64,000 nt of DNA, taken from the NCBI RefSeq assembly GCF_003044275.1, contig NZ_PZPL01000001.1, positions 124,001 to 188,000 of the forward strand. Direction: 5' to 3'. A program made the translations under genes and the position numbers. The stretch's first letter is position 1, and each line of letters begins with the position of its first letter. The notes below the pieces were generated by a model that was not told the origin of the DNA, ran no database searches, and saw nothing but the letters and a program-made list of their open reading frames with translations. Positions 8,701-17,567 of the stretch are shown here, piece after piece. The DNA comes from Rathayibacter caricis DSM 15933 (GTDB lineage: Bacteria; Actinomycetota; Actinomycetes; Actinomycetales; Microbacteriaceae).

Positions 8701-11700
8701 CGACGGTGCAGGTGCCCGCGGAGTCGTACGACACCACGCCGTTCTCGCCCAGCGAGCAGGCGCCCGATGCCGCGAGCAGCGCCGGCCCGGTGGACGGGCC
8801 CCGGACGAGCACCGGCGTGACGGATCCTCCGACCGCCGCCCCCGTGGGGACGGGACTCGAGATCCCGACCGAGCCCGGCGCGTAGCCGACCTCGATCGAC
8901 TGGGTGTCGGGTCGCGCGTTCTCGTACTGCTCGGTGCCGTTCTGGTAGGCGGCGACCAGGCAGATCCCCTTCTTCGAGAACGTGACGACGCCGTCCTTCA
9001 CCGAGCACTCGACGCTGGTGATGATCCACGGGGTCGTGCCGGAGGCGCCCGCAGTGATGGCGGGCGTGTAGGTGCCTCCGACCGCCGCGTTCACCGGCGG
9101 CGTCGTGGTGATCCGCACGGTCTGCTCGAGCTTCACGACGGAGATGTCCGCCTCGGCACGGCGCGCGGGCCAGTACCCGTCACCGGGCTGGTCGAGTGCC
9201 ATCCGGCAGAGCCCCGCCTTGTCGTTGCGGACGGTCGTCCCGTCGGCCATCAGCGAGCACGCACCGCTCGCGGACAGCACGGGCACTCCCGACGACGGAC
9301 CGGGAACGATCACCGGGGTGTACGTCTCGAGCACCTTCGCGATGCGCGGCGGCTCGCCGCCGAACCGGAGGTTGCCCTCCGGCGTCCCGACGGTGATGAC
9401 CTGACGCGCCTGCGGAGCAGCGCTGTGCCGCTCGTCGCCGCGCTGATCCACCTTCACCGTGCAGTACCCGTCGCCGAAGAACGTCACTGTCGAGTACTCG
9501 ATCGTGCAGGTGCCGTTCTCGATGATCGAGATCTCGAGCGGGTTGCCCGATCCTCCGCCGGTCGCCTGCACGGTGTAGGTGTCGTCGGTGAAGACGCGGG
9601 AAGGAGGGGTCGAGGTGAACGTGATCGCCTGCGGGATCCGGTCGAGCAGGATGAAGCGCACCAGAGAGTCCGGGGCCTCGTGGACGTCGTCGCCCGCGAC
9701 ATCGAACTGCACTGCGCAGGTGTTGCCCTCGGTGTAGGTCAGGATCTGCCGGCCCTGCCCGTCGGGTGCGACCGTGCAGCCGAAGAAGGTGCTGATCGCC
9801 ACCGGCAGTCCCGAGCTCGCCGTTGCGGACACGACGTCCGTGGTGCCGAGCACTCCCCGGGCGGGGAGGACGGGGGTGATGGTCTGCGTCGCCTTGGCCA
9901 CGGTGAGGTCGAAGGACTCAGCGCCCGAGGCGTAGAACGCGTTCCCCGCCTGCTCCGCCGTCACCGTGCACAGCCCGGACCGGGTGAAGGTCACGACGCC
10001 GTCGGCGGCCGAGCAGGCACCGGTCGCTCCGACCACCACGGGGAGCCCGGAGGCGCCGCCCGTCGTGGACGGCGTGTAGCTGCCGAGCGCGACCGGCCTC
10101 GCGGGGCGCGGCGAGGTGAACGCGACGATCTGCTCGATCTTCTTCACGGTGACGGTGAAGGCGGCCGTTCCCGTGTTGCCCACGGCATCGACGGAGGAGC
10201 AGGTCACCGTGGTGTCGCCGATGGGGAACACGGTTCCGGAGGCGGGCGCGCACGTCGCGTCGACGGGGCCGTCGACCGCGTCGCGCGCCGGGGCGGCGTA
10301 GGTGACGACGGCACCGGAGACGCTCGTCGGCTCGGCGACGACGGTCGCCGGCACGGCGACCACCGGGCCGCTCCGGTCCTCGAGGAGGAAGGTGCCGGGC
10401 ACCGACGTGATGCTGTAGTTCGAGCCCGCATCGCCTCCGGCGCACGTGGTGGCGTAGCTGCCGACGGGCGTCGTGGCGTCGATCACGACCACGCCGTCCT
10501 CGTTCGAGAAGCGGCCTCTCGGCTCGGTGAGGAAGCGGTCGGAGCCGAGGAACCCGGTGGTGGTGCAGGTGATCGCCGGAGCCGTCGCGACGCCGTGCGC
10601 CCCGGTCGGAGGGCTCGACGCGGTGACCGTGAGCACGGCCGGAGTCACCGTGAGGGTGCCGTCGACGTAGGCGATGGGGCCGGTCGGGTTCGTGAGACCG
10701 GAGCAGTGCGTCGTGTAGCGCCCGGCCGGAGTCGTGCTCGAGAGGGCGAGGGGCGAGGTGAAGGCCGTGTCGGTCGTCGCGTACGCGCTGCACGAGAGAG
10801 TGCCGACGAGGCCGGCGCCGACGGCGGCCGTGATCTCGGGAGCAGCGGAGCCGTACGAGACGGTCGGCGACGCCGCGGTGACCTTCACCGGGACGGGCAG
10901 CGGGGCGACGATGCGCAACGCGCCGTCCTTGTACCCGGCGATCGTGTAGTTGGCGTCGACGGCCCCTCCGTAGCACCGGGTGGTGAAGTACGAGTAGGTG
11001 CCCGTCAGGCTCGCCCAGTTCGGAGTCGGCCGGTAGATGATGTCCGTCGCGGTGACGATCTGGCGGTACACGCCGTGCGTGGGCGGAGTGACCCAGGTGT
11101 CGGACCCGAGGAAGGGCGCCGTGCAGCCGAAGGCCGGTGCCGGCGAATTGCGCGGATGGTCGAAGGACTTCGCGGTCACGGTGAGGGCCTTGGGCTTCGC
11201 GGTGAAGCTCTGCAGCGCTTCGGCGGGGTACCCGTTGGGCGTCATCGGATCGACCTTCGCCCCGATCGTGCAGAGCCCGGCCGCGGTCACGGTGACGGTC
11301 GAGCCGCTCACCGTGCACGACTCGGCCGTCTTGCTGCTGAAGACGATCGAGCGCGCGGGCTGGGTGACCGCCTGCGCGTAGCCGCTGATGTCGAAGGTGT
11401 CTCCGTACGTCTTCGGCGGCAGCGTCGACAGATCGAAGTGGGCTCCCATCACCGTCACCGTCACCTGGTTGCTGATCGTCCGACCGCCGCAGGTGGTGGC
11501 CGTGACGCGGTACAGGACCGTCTCGGGCCGGGTGTGCGGCGGGACGACCAGCTGGGTCGAGGCGCTCCCGACAGTCGCCTCACCCTCGGCGACCTGCCAG
11601 GTCGCTCCGCCGTCGCGGGAGGACTCCCACGACATCACGGGGATGCTGCCGTAGACCGACGACGTGACCCACCAGGCGTCGAGGGTGTGCTGCCGGCCGG

Positions 11701-13015
11701 TCACGATCACGTCGTCGATGGGCTGCTGCCGGAAGACCGGTGCCGGGGCGCACGCGCGGACCTCGTGCCGCAGCACGGGCTCTCCCGACGAGCTCCCGCG
11801 GGTCGCCATCTCCCAGCTGAAGGCGGCGGGATAGGTCGCCCGGACGTCGTTCCACCCCTGCGGCAGGTTCCCGGTGCGCAGCACGGCCTCGCCGTTCGCG
11901 CCGACCGGCACCTTCGTGACGCCGGCACCCGTCGAGAACTCGACGGTTCCCCCGGCCGGCACGGGTCGGCCCAGACTCGGCACGGTGACCCGGGCGGTGA
12001 TGACGACCTCTTGGCCCGCGGTCGACCACGTCGGCGTCGTCGTGACGGTGGTCGCGGTGTCGTACACCGGCGCGATCACGGGGTCGGGGTACGTCGGGCC
12101 GACGCTCTGCGCGACCTTGGTGACACTCGGGTGCACGTAGCTCGACCCGCCGCCGCCGGCTCCCGGATGGTTGGCCGGATCGAGTCCGTCACCCGCCGTA
12201 TAGGACGAGCCCCCGCCGCCGCCGTACCACCAGCCGCCGCCTCCGCCGCCGCCGCTGAGATTGTAGGCGCCGCAGTTGTAGGCGCCGTCGCCGATGACCC
12301 TGCCGACATCGCCGCCCTTCCCGTCGTTCAGGAAGACGCCCCACTGGCCGGCGTTCCCCCTGCTGCAGGTGTTGAACGTGGCGTATCCGGCCGCACCCGG
12401 GTTGCCGCCCGAGTTCGCACCGCCGCCGCCACCGCCACCACCGTCGACCTCGCGGTTCGTGCCGCCGTTCGCGCCGGGCTTGGCACCGCTGCCGGCGTCG
12501 GCGTCACCGCCCCGCGCGGTGGACCCTCCGCCACCGCCGCCGGCGCCGGCGACGGCGAGACCGTGCTGGCAGCCGTCGGACCCGACGGTCGAGAGGTACT
12601 GCGCGTCGCCGCCGATGCCGCCGCGACCCTGCAGGCTGGTCGCCGACCATCCGGCCGCCCCCGCCGGGGCTCCCTTCAGGCGCCCGATCTGCAGGACCTG
12701 TCCCGGAGTGACGGCCACGTCCACGACGAGCGTCGAGCCGCTCCCACCCTTCGATCCCTCCCCCGCGAGGCGGATGCCGCTCATCGAGGTCGGCGCGGAG
12801 CCGCCGCCTTTCTGACCGCTCAGGATCGCGCGCACCGTGGTCACGCCGGCCGGCACCGTGTAGTCGAGAGCCTTCTCGACCTTCGGCGAGGTGAAGCACG
12901 CCGTGGTGAAGACCTGAGCGGCCGACGAGGTCGGCGCGACCACGACGCTCAGCCCGATACCGGCGACGAGGACCGCCCCGGCGACGAGGGACGAGAGGAA
13001 GGACTGACGACGCAT
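5744..13015 (-). CDS. Giant secreted multi-repeat protein with glycine-rich domain, 2423 residues
   Basis: A signal peptide (MRRQSF plus a hydrophobic core) ends near SSAA/Q at residue 33. Then come a glycine-rich domain (about 40-310, many GGGGG runs), an Ig-like domain (about 330-430), regions of MBG type with 'YGS' and 'PTGP' turns (about 540-830), and a HYR-like domain (about 840-930). Next come about 16 tandem repeats of 80-86 residues, alternating two subtypes (A: 'VAFTS.AP', B: 'VAFGG.AP'). Each carries a Cys pair ('G(A/S)CS' and 'GTCT') and most end in 'DQAGD'. A CARDB/DUF11-like domain forms the C-terminus (about 2300-2423). No LPxTG, transmembrane anchor or GPI-like tail is seen, so it is released or held non-covalently. 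The ATG has AGGAG 9 nt upstream. Adhesion, sheath or matrix function is inference. Confidence 0.9.
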   Translation of the reverse strand: MRRQSFLSSLVAGAVLVAGIGLSVVVAPTSSAAQVFTTACFTSPKVEKALDYTVPAGVTTVRAILSGQKGGGSAPTSMSGIRLAGEGSKGGSGSTLVVDVAVTPGQVLQIGRLKGAPAGAAGWSATSLQGRGGIGGDAQYLSTVGSDGCQHGLAVAGAGGGGGGSTARGGDADAGSGAKPGANGGTNREVDGGGGGGGGANSGGNPGAAGYATFNTCSRGNAGQWGVFLNDGKGGDVGRVIGDGAYNCGAYNLSGGGGGGGWWYGGGGGSSYTAGDGLDPANHPGAGGGGSSYVHPSVTKVAQSVGPTYPDPVIAPVYDTATTVTTTPTWSTAGQEVVITARVTVPSLGRPVPAGGTVEFSTGAGVTKVPVGANGEAVLRTGNLPQGWNDVRATYPAAFSWEMATRGSSSGEPVLRHEVRACAPAPVFRQQPIDDVIVTGRQHTLDAWWVTSSVYGSIPVMSWESSRDGGATWQVAEGEATVGSASTQLVVPPHTRPETVLYRVTATTCGGRTISNQVTVTVMGAHFDLSTLPPKTYGDTFDISGYAQAVTQPARSIVFSSKTAESCTVSGSTVTVTAAGLCTIGAKVDPMTPNGYPAEALQSFTAKPKALTVTAKSFDHPRNSPAPAFGCTAPFLGSDTWVTPPTHGVYRQIVTATDIIYRPTPNWASLTGTYSYFTTRCYGGAVDANYTIAGYKDGALRIVAPLPVPVKVTAASPTVSYGSAAPEITAAVGAGLVGTLSCSAYATTDTAFTSPLALSSTTPAGRYTTHCSGLTNPTGPIAYVDGTLTVTPAVLTVTASSPPTGAHGVATAPAITCTTTGFLGSDRFLTEPRGRFSNEDGVVVIDATTPVGSYATTCAGGDAGSNYSITSVPGTFLLEDRSGPVVAVPATVVAEPTSVSGAVVTYAAPARDAVDGPVDATCAPASGTVFPIGDTTVTCSSVDAVGNTGTAAFTVTVKKIEQIVAFTSPRPARPVALGSYTPSTTGGASGLPVVVGATGACSAADGVVTFTRSGLCTVTAEQAGNAFYASGAESFDLTVAKATQTITPVLPARGVLGTTDVVSATASSGLPVAISTFFGCTVAPDGQGRQILTYTEGNTCAVQFDVAGDDVHEAPDSLVRFILLDRIPQAITFTSTPPSRVFTDDTYTVQATGGGSGNPLEISIIENGTCTIEYSTVTFFGDGYCTVKVDQRGDERHSAAPQARQVITVGTPEGNLRFGGEPPRIAKVLETYTPVIVPGPSSGVPVLSASGACSLMADGTTVRNDKAGLCRMALDQPGDGYWPARRAEADISVVKLEQTVRITTTPPVNAAVGGTYTPAITAGASGTTPWIITSVECSVKDGVVTFSKKGICLVAAYQNGTEQYENARPDTQSIEVGYAPGSVGISSPVPTGAAVGGSVTPVLVRGPSTGPALLAASGACSLGENGVVSYDSAGTCTVVATHYRDDTYGTARAVQTFEITKLPQIVAFTSTAPATALVDATYRPTADGRASGSAVVIGATGSCAIADGLVTFTGAGTCTITADQAGDDRYSAAPQVSQRVAVGLVAGTVAFGGDAPAEARVGGSTTVAVVAGPSSAPPVLTASGACSVGPFRLVSYDAAGTCTLTLNQAGDARHGAAPEVVRSFEITTTAQVVAFTSQAPASALAGGTYRPTATGGASGRPVQLGATGACSIASGVVTFTGSGTCTVTADQAGGVGYSAAPQVSQTIAVGLTAGTVAFGGTAPVGARVGGSSTPRIVAGPSSARPVLTASGACSVSAGVVSYDTAGTCALTLNQAGDAVHAAAPEATRTFEIAALAQTVTFTSDAPESPLVGGTYRPTSAGGASSAPVVLGVTGSCAIADGVVTFTGSGSCTITADQAGDARYAAASQVSQTVEIGVSEGTVAFGGVAPTDARFGGSFTPVIVRGPSSVAPVLAAAGACSVDSGVVSYDAVGTCTLTLDQPGDAEHGPADQVVRAFEVGKAVQTVAFTSEAPAAAVAGGTYTPAATGGSSSEPVAFGTDGSCSIEDGVVTFSGSGACTVTADQAGDDTREPAPRVSQTIAVGLTAGTVSFGGTAPADARVGGSSTPVIVRGPSSTDPVLTASGACSTASGVVSYDSAGTCTLTVDQAGDARHGAAQAVRTFEVAGRQTQTLAFTSTAPAATAGGAAYVPTVAAAGSSAPVVLGTTTPTVCSVTNGTVKFLKAGTCKITASQAGDASYEAAPRATQSVVVAAPVKVVRKAQTIAFTTTMPTSPDRGIAYPVAATASSGLPVALTASGSCTLASTGPGTATVTLTGTSSCTVTAAQAGDSVWSAAPAVKQTLQMKLFTRADLTVAVAPASGLSATAPLSVKVTVKNVGTRDAAATTTRVVVTGTVTSAPGAVKTAGSVAGTTVLTWKTPSVTTGKSIVYTVALASRPASTTVEAKAWSVVSDPTPGNNIVKRTLK

Positions 13016-13257
13016 GCGCTGCTACTCCTGGCGGCTGCTGCCGGGAGCCGATGCCCGCGGTCGCCTCACAGTAGGAGTGCAACCGCATCACGGGAACGCG
13101 AAATCTACACGCTCGCCCTTGTCGGGGGGTACGGATTCCCGTTCTCCGAGCCTCCTCCCAGAGAGTTCTCCTCCGCCGGAGCGCCGATCGGCGCAGTGCC
13201 GGAGTCGTGCTGATCGTCGCCCTCCCTCCCGTCCCGGCGGCCACGGCGGCGCCCCGG

Positions 13258-13263
13258 TAGATT
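13258..13263 (+). promoter_or_regulatory. -10 box before the kinase gene
   Basis: TAGATT lies 9 nt before the ATG of the histidine kinase gene, so the mRNA would have a leader of only about 2-3 nt or be leaderless. The 257-bp region between this gene and the giant gene (13016-13272) must also hold the giant gene's promoter. Confidence 0.45.
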
Positions 13264-13272
13264 GGCCGCGAG

Positions 13273-14541
13273 ATGACAGCCGATCCCGATTCACGCCAGT
13301 GGCGGAGGCCGTCGGTGACGGCCGATCAGCGCCGGGCCGACGCCGCGACCGCCGCCGCCCTGTTCGGCGCCTCGATCCTCTCGCTGGTCCTCGGGCGCGC
13401 GATCGGGATGTACCCGGACGGCGCCGAGCCGGCGCTGAGCATCGGCCTCCTCGCCCTCGTGATCCTGCCGCTCGCCTTCCGCCGCAGTGCCCCGGTGCCC
13501 GTCCTCGCCGTCACCTCGGTGGCGTTCCTGCTGGTCGGCGAGCTGCGCGTGCCCGAGCTCACCATCAGCAACATCGCCCTCTTCATGGCGATGTACAGCG
13601 TCGGGGCCTGGGAGCCGAGGCGGGCGCGGGCCGACTGGACCCGCGGCGTGCTGGTGATCGTCATGGCCGTGTGGCTGCTCGTGACGTTCTTCCGCGCGAG
13701 CACGCAGGACCTCGAGTTCGAGGGCGCGGGCATCGGTGCGCTCACCCCGGTCGCCGCGTACCTGCTCCAGCAGATCCTGATCAACATCCTCTACTTCGCG
13801 GGAGCCTGGTGGTTCGGGAACCACGCCTGGGCCTCGGCGCGCCAGCGGGCCCTGACCGACCTCCGCACCCGCCAGCTCGAGGACGAGCAGGCGAAGGTCG
13901 CGCGGCAGGCCATCACGATCGAGCGGCTCCGCATCGCCCGGGAGCTGCACGACGCGGTGGCCCACCACGTCTCGCTGATGGGCGTCCAGGCGGCGGCGGC
14001 GCGGACCCTGCTCGACTCGGATCCCGGTCGGGCCCGCGGCCAGCTCGAGGCCCTCGAGGGCACGTCGCGCGCGGCCGTCGGCGAGCTGTACCAGTTGCTC
14101 GGCACGCTCCGCGACGAGGAGTCGGTGCTCGACCCGGTCACCGCGTCGCTCGGCCTCGACTCCCTCCCAGCGCTGATCGCCGACGCCGAGGCGGCCGGGC
14201 TGCGGGTGACGCTCGAGCAGGTCGGCGAGCCGTTCGCCGTGCCGCCGCTGGTCGGGCTGAACCTCTACCGCATCGCCCAGGAGTCGCTGACGAACGTGCT
14301 CAAGCACGCCGGGCCGGGCACGCGCGCGCGGGTGCACGTGCGCTACGGCGGGTCCGCCGTCGAGCTCGAGGTCGCCGACGACGGGCTCGGCCGCCCCGGC
14401 CCCCGGCAGCGCAACGGAGGTCTGGGCCTCGTCGGCATGCGCGAGCGCGCGGCCACGCTGGACGGCGTGCTCGAGGCGGGGCCGCGCGCCGGCTCCGGCT
14501 GGGTCGTCCGCGTCGCCGTCCCCCTCGGGGTCGCGGCATGA
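13273..14541 (+). CDS. Sensor histidine kinase, NarL/DesK-type (HisKA_3)
   Basis: The 422-residue kinase has four to five membrane segments in residues 25-180 with no large extracellular sensor. The dimerisation box ELHDAVAHHVSLMG has the phospho-acceptor His at about 226. A HATPase domain follows, with N-box 'NLYRIAQESLTNVLKHA' and G-box 'GGLGLVGMRERA'. This is the intramembrane-sensing class typical of kinases that respond to envelope stress or membrane-active compounds. Its stop overlaps the regulator gene start (ATGA). The ABC transporter genes that follow are the likely target, as in bacitracin/LiaS-like modules (inference). Confidence 0.92.
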   Translation: MTADPDSRQWRRPSVTADQRRADAATAAALFGASILSLVLGRAIGMYPDGAEPALSIGLLALVILPLAFRRSAPVPVLAVTSVAFLLVGELRVPELTISNIALFMAMYSVGAWEPRRARADWTRGVLVIVMAVWLLVTFFRASTQDLEFEGAGIGALTPVAAYLLQQILINILYFAGAWWFGNHAWASARQRALTDLRTRQLEDEQAKVARQAITIERLRIARELHDAVAHHVSLMGVQAAAARTLLDSDPGRARGQLEALEGTSRAAVGELYQLLGTLRDEESVLDPVTASLGLDSLPALIADAEAAGLRVTLEQVGEPFAVPPLVGLNLYRIAQESLTNVLKHAGPGTRARVHVRYGGSAVELEVADDGLGRPGPRQRNGGLGLVGMRERAATLDGVLEAGPRAGSGWVVRVAVPLGVAA

Positions 14542-15200
14542 GCGACGTCCGCGTCGTCCTCGTCGACGATCACGCCCTGATGCGCCAGGGCATCAGCACG
14601 ATCCTCTCGGTGCAGCCCGGCATCGACATCGTCGGTGAGGCCTCCAGCGGCGAGGAGGCCCTGGAGCTCGTCGCGAGGACACGCCCCGACGTGGTGTGCA
14701 TGGACGTCGAGATGCCGGGCATCGGCGGGATCGAGGCGACCAGACGCCTGCTCGCCGATCCGGAGTCGCCGGTGCGCGTACTCATGCTGACCACCTTCGA
14801 CCGCGAGGACTACCTGCTCGAGGCGCTCGACGCCGGCGCGAGCGGGTTCCTGCTGAAGAACTCCCCTCCGGAGCACCTGGTCTACGGGGTGCGGGCGATC
14901 GCGGCCGGGGAGGCGCTGCTCGCGCCCGAGCTGACCCGCGCGGTCATCGAGCGCGCGGTGGCCGCCGACCGGGTGCGGACCCCTGCGCCGAGCGGCACAG
15001 AGCCCGACCAGCTGACCCCGCGCGAGGTCGAGGTGCTGCGGCTGATGGCGCAGGGGCTCTCGAACGACGAGATCGCCGACCTGCTCGGAGTCGGCCGCGC
15101 GACCGTGAAGACCCACGTGTCGAACGTGCTGATGAAGCTGGCGCTGCGCGACCGGGTGCAGGCCGTCGTCTACGCCTACCGGTCCGGCCTCGTCGGCTGA
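14538..15200 (+). CDS. NarL/LuxR-family response regulator
   Basis: The 220-residue protein has a receiver domain (VVLVDDHALMRQG at 6-18, phospho-acceptor Asp about 56 in CMDVEMPGIGG, Lys in GFLLKNSPP) and a C-terminal LuxR helix-turn-helix (LTPREVEVLRLMAQGLSN, then DEIADLLGVGRATVKTHV). It overlaps the kinase stop by ATGA and is the cognate partner. It probably binds upstream of the ABC genes at 15308, where a TAGCGT -10-like hexamer is visible near 15273. Confidence 0.93.
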   Translation: MSDVRVVLVDDHALMRQGISTILSVQPGIDIVGEASSGEEALELVARTRPDVVCMDVEMPGIGGIEATRRLLADPESPVRVLMLTTFDREDYLLEALDAGASGFLLKNSPPEHLVYGVRAIAAGEALLAPELTRAVIERAVAADRVRTPAPSGTEPDQLTPREVEVLRLMAQGLSNDEIADLLGVGRATVKTHVSNVLMKLALRDRVQAVVYAYRSGLVG

Positions 15201-15307
15201 CCCCTTCCTCCGTCTCGAGGCGGAGACACCGGTTCACCCCCGGGCCGGAAGCGCTCGACGCGGCCCGCTCCTAGCGTGGAGGTGTCAACGGATCCCGGGG
15301 AGGTCGC

Positions 15308-16225
15308 ATGCTCAGCGTGCAGAACATCAGTCGCAGTTTCGGCGAGCGCCGCGTCGTCGACGACGTCAGCTTCGACGTCGCCCGAGGGCGCCTCACCGGC
15401 TTCGTCGGCGGCAACGGCGCCGGCAAGACCACGACCATGCGCATGATTCTCGGGGTCCTCCGCCCCGACTCCGGCACCGTGACGCTCGACGGCTCGCCCG
15501 TGGGCCAGGCCGCCCTGCACGGCTTCGGCTACATGCCGGAGGAGCGCGGCCTCTATCCCAAGATGGAGATCGGCGAGCAGCTGGCCTACCTCGCGCGGCT
15601 GCACGGCATCGACAAGGCGACCGCGGTGCAGCGCGGCGACGACCTGCTCGAGCGGCTCGGACTCATCGAGCGCCGGCGGGACAAGCTCGAGGCGCTGTCG
15701 CTCGGCAACCAGCAGCGCGTCCAGGTCGCCGCGGCGCTCGTGCACGACCCGGACGTGCTCATCATGGACGAGCCGTTCTCGGGGCTCGATCCGCTGGCCG
15801 TCGACGAGGTCGTCGCCGTGATCGCCGAGCACGCGGCGCGCGGAGTGCCGGTGCTGTTCTCCTCCCACCAGCTCGACGTGGTCGAGCGCCTCTGCGACGA
15901 CCTGGTCATCATCGCGGGCGGCAGGGTGCAGGCGGCCGGCGAGCGCGAGGCCCTGCGCGACCAGCACTCCGGCGACCGCTGGTCGCTCGAGATGAGCGGC
16001 GACGTCGGCTGGATCCGCGGCCTGCCCGGCGTCGAGGTGGCCGAGCTCGCCGGGACGTCGGCGCTCTTCCACGCCGACGCGGCCGCCGCCGACGCCGTCC
16101 TGCGCGCCGCGGTCGAGCGGGGCACCGTGACGGCCTTCCGGCCCGTGAGGCCGACCCTCGGAGAGATCTTCCGGGACATCGTGGTCAGCGCACCCTCGGG
16201 TGCCGACGAGAGAGCAGCAGCCTGA
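15308..16225 (+). CDS. ABC transporter ATP-binding protein, NatA/YhaQ-like
   Basis: The 305-residue ATPase has Walker A (GGNGAGKTTTMR, about 35-46), a Q-loop region (GYMPEERGLYPKM), a diverged signature 'LSLGNQQRV' in place of LSGGQ, and Walker B (VLIMDEPFSGLD). PEERGLYPKM is typical of the NatA/YhaQ group that pairs with NatB-type permeases to export Na+ or toxic compounds (family knowledge). GGGGAGG lies upstream of the ATG. The stop overlaps the permease start (TGATG). It is likely controlled by the two-component pair just upstream. Confidence 0.93.
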   Translation: MLSVQNISRSFGERRVVDDVSFDVARGRLTGFVGGNGAGKTTTMRMILGVLRPDSGTVTLDGSPVGQAALHGFGYMPEERGLYPKMEIGEQLAYLARLHGIDKATAVQRGDDLLERLGLIERRRDKLEALSLGNQQRVQVAAALVHDPDVLIMDEPFSGLDPLAVDEVVAVIAEHAARGVPVLFSSHQLDVVERLCDDLVIIAGGRVQAAGEREALRDQHSGDRWSLEMSGDVGWIRGLPGVEVAELAGTSALFHADAAAADAVLRAAVERGTVTAFRPVRPTLGEIFRDIVVSAPSGADERAAA

Positions 16226-17382
16226 TGAGCACCAGCACGAGCACCAGCACCGGCTCCCCCGCGACCAGCAGCGCCCCTCACCCGGACGCACCCCGCGACG
16301 CGCGACTCGGCACCTGGGGCGCGACGCTCCTCGTCGCCGAGCGCGAGATCCTCTCGCAGGTGCGCTCGAAGGCGTTCCTCGTCTCGACCGTGATCACCCT
16401 CGTCCTGGTGATCGGCGGCATCGTCCTCTCGAGCGTGCTGGGGAACCGCACCGCCGAGGCGACCCCGGTCGCGGTCGTCGGATCCGTGCCCTCCGCCGTC
16501 ACCGACTCCGGCACCCTCGAGATCACCGAGGTCGCCACGCAGGCCGACGCGGAGGACCTCGTGCGCGACGGGACCGTCGACGCGGCCCTCGTCCCCGACG
16601 ACTCCGCTCTCGGCTTCTCGATCGTCGCCCTCGACGAGGCCCCCGAGGGCCTGATCTCGGCCCTCTCCGTCAGCCCCGAAGTCGCCCTGCTCGAGCCCTC
16701 CGAGACCCCGTCGGGTCTGCGCACCCTCATCGGGCTCGCGTTCGGCCTGGTCTTCATGCTCGCCGTCCTCGGCTCGGGAGCGACGATCATGCAGAACACG
16801 GTCCAGGAGAAGCAGTCGCGCATCGTCGAGATCCTGCTCGCCGCCGTGCCCGCCCGGGCGCTGCTCGCCGGCAAGATCCTCGGCAACTCGGTGATCGGAG
16901 TCGGCACGGCGGCCGCCATCGCCGCCGCGTCCGCCCTCGGGCTGGCGATCACCGGCCAGACCGAGCTGCTCGATCTGCTCTCGGCTCCGCTGATCTGGTT
17001 CGTCGTCTTCTTCGTCTTCGGATTCGTCCTGGTCGCGAGCGTCTTCGCCGCCGGAGCGGCACTGGTCTCGCGCCAGGAGGACACGGGCTCGGTGATGACC
17101 CCGGCGATGATGCTCGTGATGGTCCCGTACTTCGGCGTCGTGCTCTTCGGCGACAACGCGCTCGTCATGACGATCCTGTCGTACGTCCCGTTCAGCGCTC
17201 CCGTGGCGATGCCCGTGCGCCTGTTCTTCGGCGAGGCCGACTGGTGGGAGCCGCTGGTCTCGCTCGCCCTCCTCATCGTCGCGACGACCGCCGTGATGGC
17301 GGTGGCGAGCACGATCTACACGAACTCGCTGCTCCGGATGGGCTCGCGGGTGAAGCTCCGCGAGGCGCTGAAGTCGAGCTGA
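16225..17382 (+). CDS. ABC transporter permease, NatB-like
   Basis: The 385-residue membrane protein has one N-terminal helix (about 50-75), a large extracytoplasmic loop (about 76-175) and five C-terminal helices (170-375). The motif 'NTVQEKQSRIVEILLAAVPARALLAGKILGN' is characteristic of ABC2_membrane_3/NatB permeases. It starts within the ATPase stop codon, so both are made in one operon. The N-terminal 30 residues are Ser/Thr/Pro-rich. The substrate is unknown; sodium or antimicrobial export are the usual options. Confidence 0.9.
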   Translation: MSTSTSTSTGSPATSSAPHPDAPRDARLGTWGATLLVAEREILSQVRSKAFLVSTVITLVLVIGGIVLSSVLGNRTAEATPVAVVGSVPSAVTDSGTLEITEVATQADAEDLVRDGTVDAALVPDDSALGFSIVALDEAPEGLISALSVSPEVALLEPSETPSGLRTLIGLAFGLVFMLAVLGSGATIMQNTVQEKQSRIVEILLAAVPARALLAGKILGNSVIGVGTAAAIAAASALGLAITGQTELLDLLSAPLIWFVVFFVFGFVLVASVFAAGAALVSRQEDTGSVMTPAMMLVMVPYFGVVLFGDNALVMTILSYVPFSAPVAMPVRLFFGEADWWEPLVSLALLIVATTAVMAVASTIYTNSLLRMGSRVKLREALKSS

Positions 17383-17383
17383 C

Positions 17384-17563
17384 ACGGGCCGGTGCGGTCG
17401 GCTCGATCGTCCCCGCCACGACGAGCGCGGCGCCGACCAGCGCGAGACCCGGCAGCCGCTCGCCGGCGAGGCGGCCGACGACCCCGCCCCGGACCGGTTC
17501 CGCGGCGGAGGGCGTGCTGAACACGAGATCGCCGTCGCGAGCACGCGAGATCGTGTTCACCAC
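17384..17563 (-). pseudogene. Relic of an EamA/DMT-family transporter C-terminus
   Basis: The minus-strand translation of this stretch between the permease stop and the PNPOx-like stop reads like the last two helices of an EamA transporter: 'FSTPSAAEPVRGGVVGRLAGERLPGLALVGAALVVAGTIEP' gives the typical AEP...G...GERL...GAALVVAG pattern (split here for length: residues 15-55). The rest of the transporter is absent, and the frame runs without a stop into the permease gene. I read it as a decayed remnant; chance antisense resemblance is possible. Confidence 0.45.
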
Positions 17564-17567
17564 GCCA

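Noticed and set aside
3677..13213. A 3178-codon plus-strand open frame
   Set aside because: It is the antisense shadow of the repeat-protein gene; its translation is arginine/glycine-rich with no domain, and frames this long are common opposite GC-rich genes.
13016..13257. Small open frames upstream of the giant gene
   Set aside because: They are short, lack ribosome sites and overlap the promoter region of both divergent genes.
16278..17312. Minus-strand 344-codon frame opposite the ABC permease
   Set aside because: Low-complexity Arg/Ser/Thr translation without family features; it is a shadow of the permease gene.
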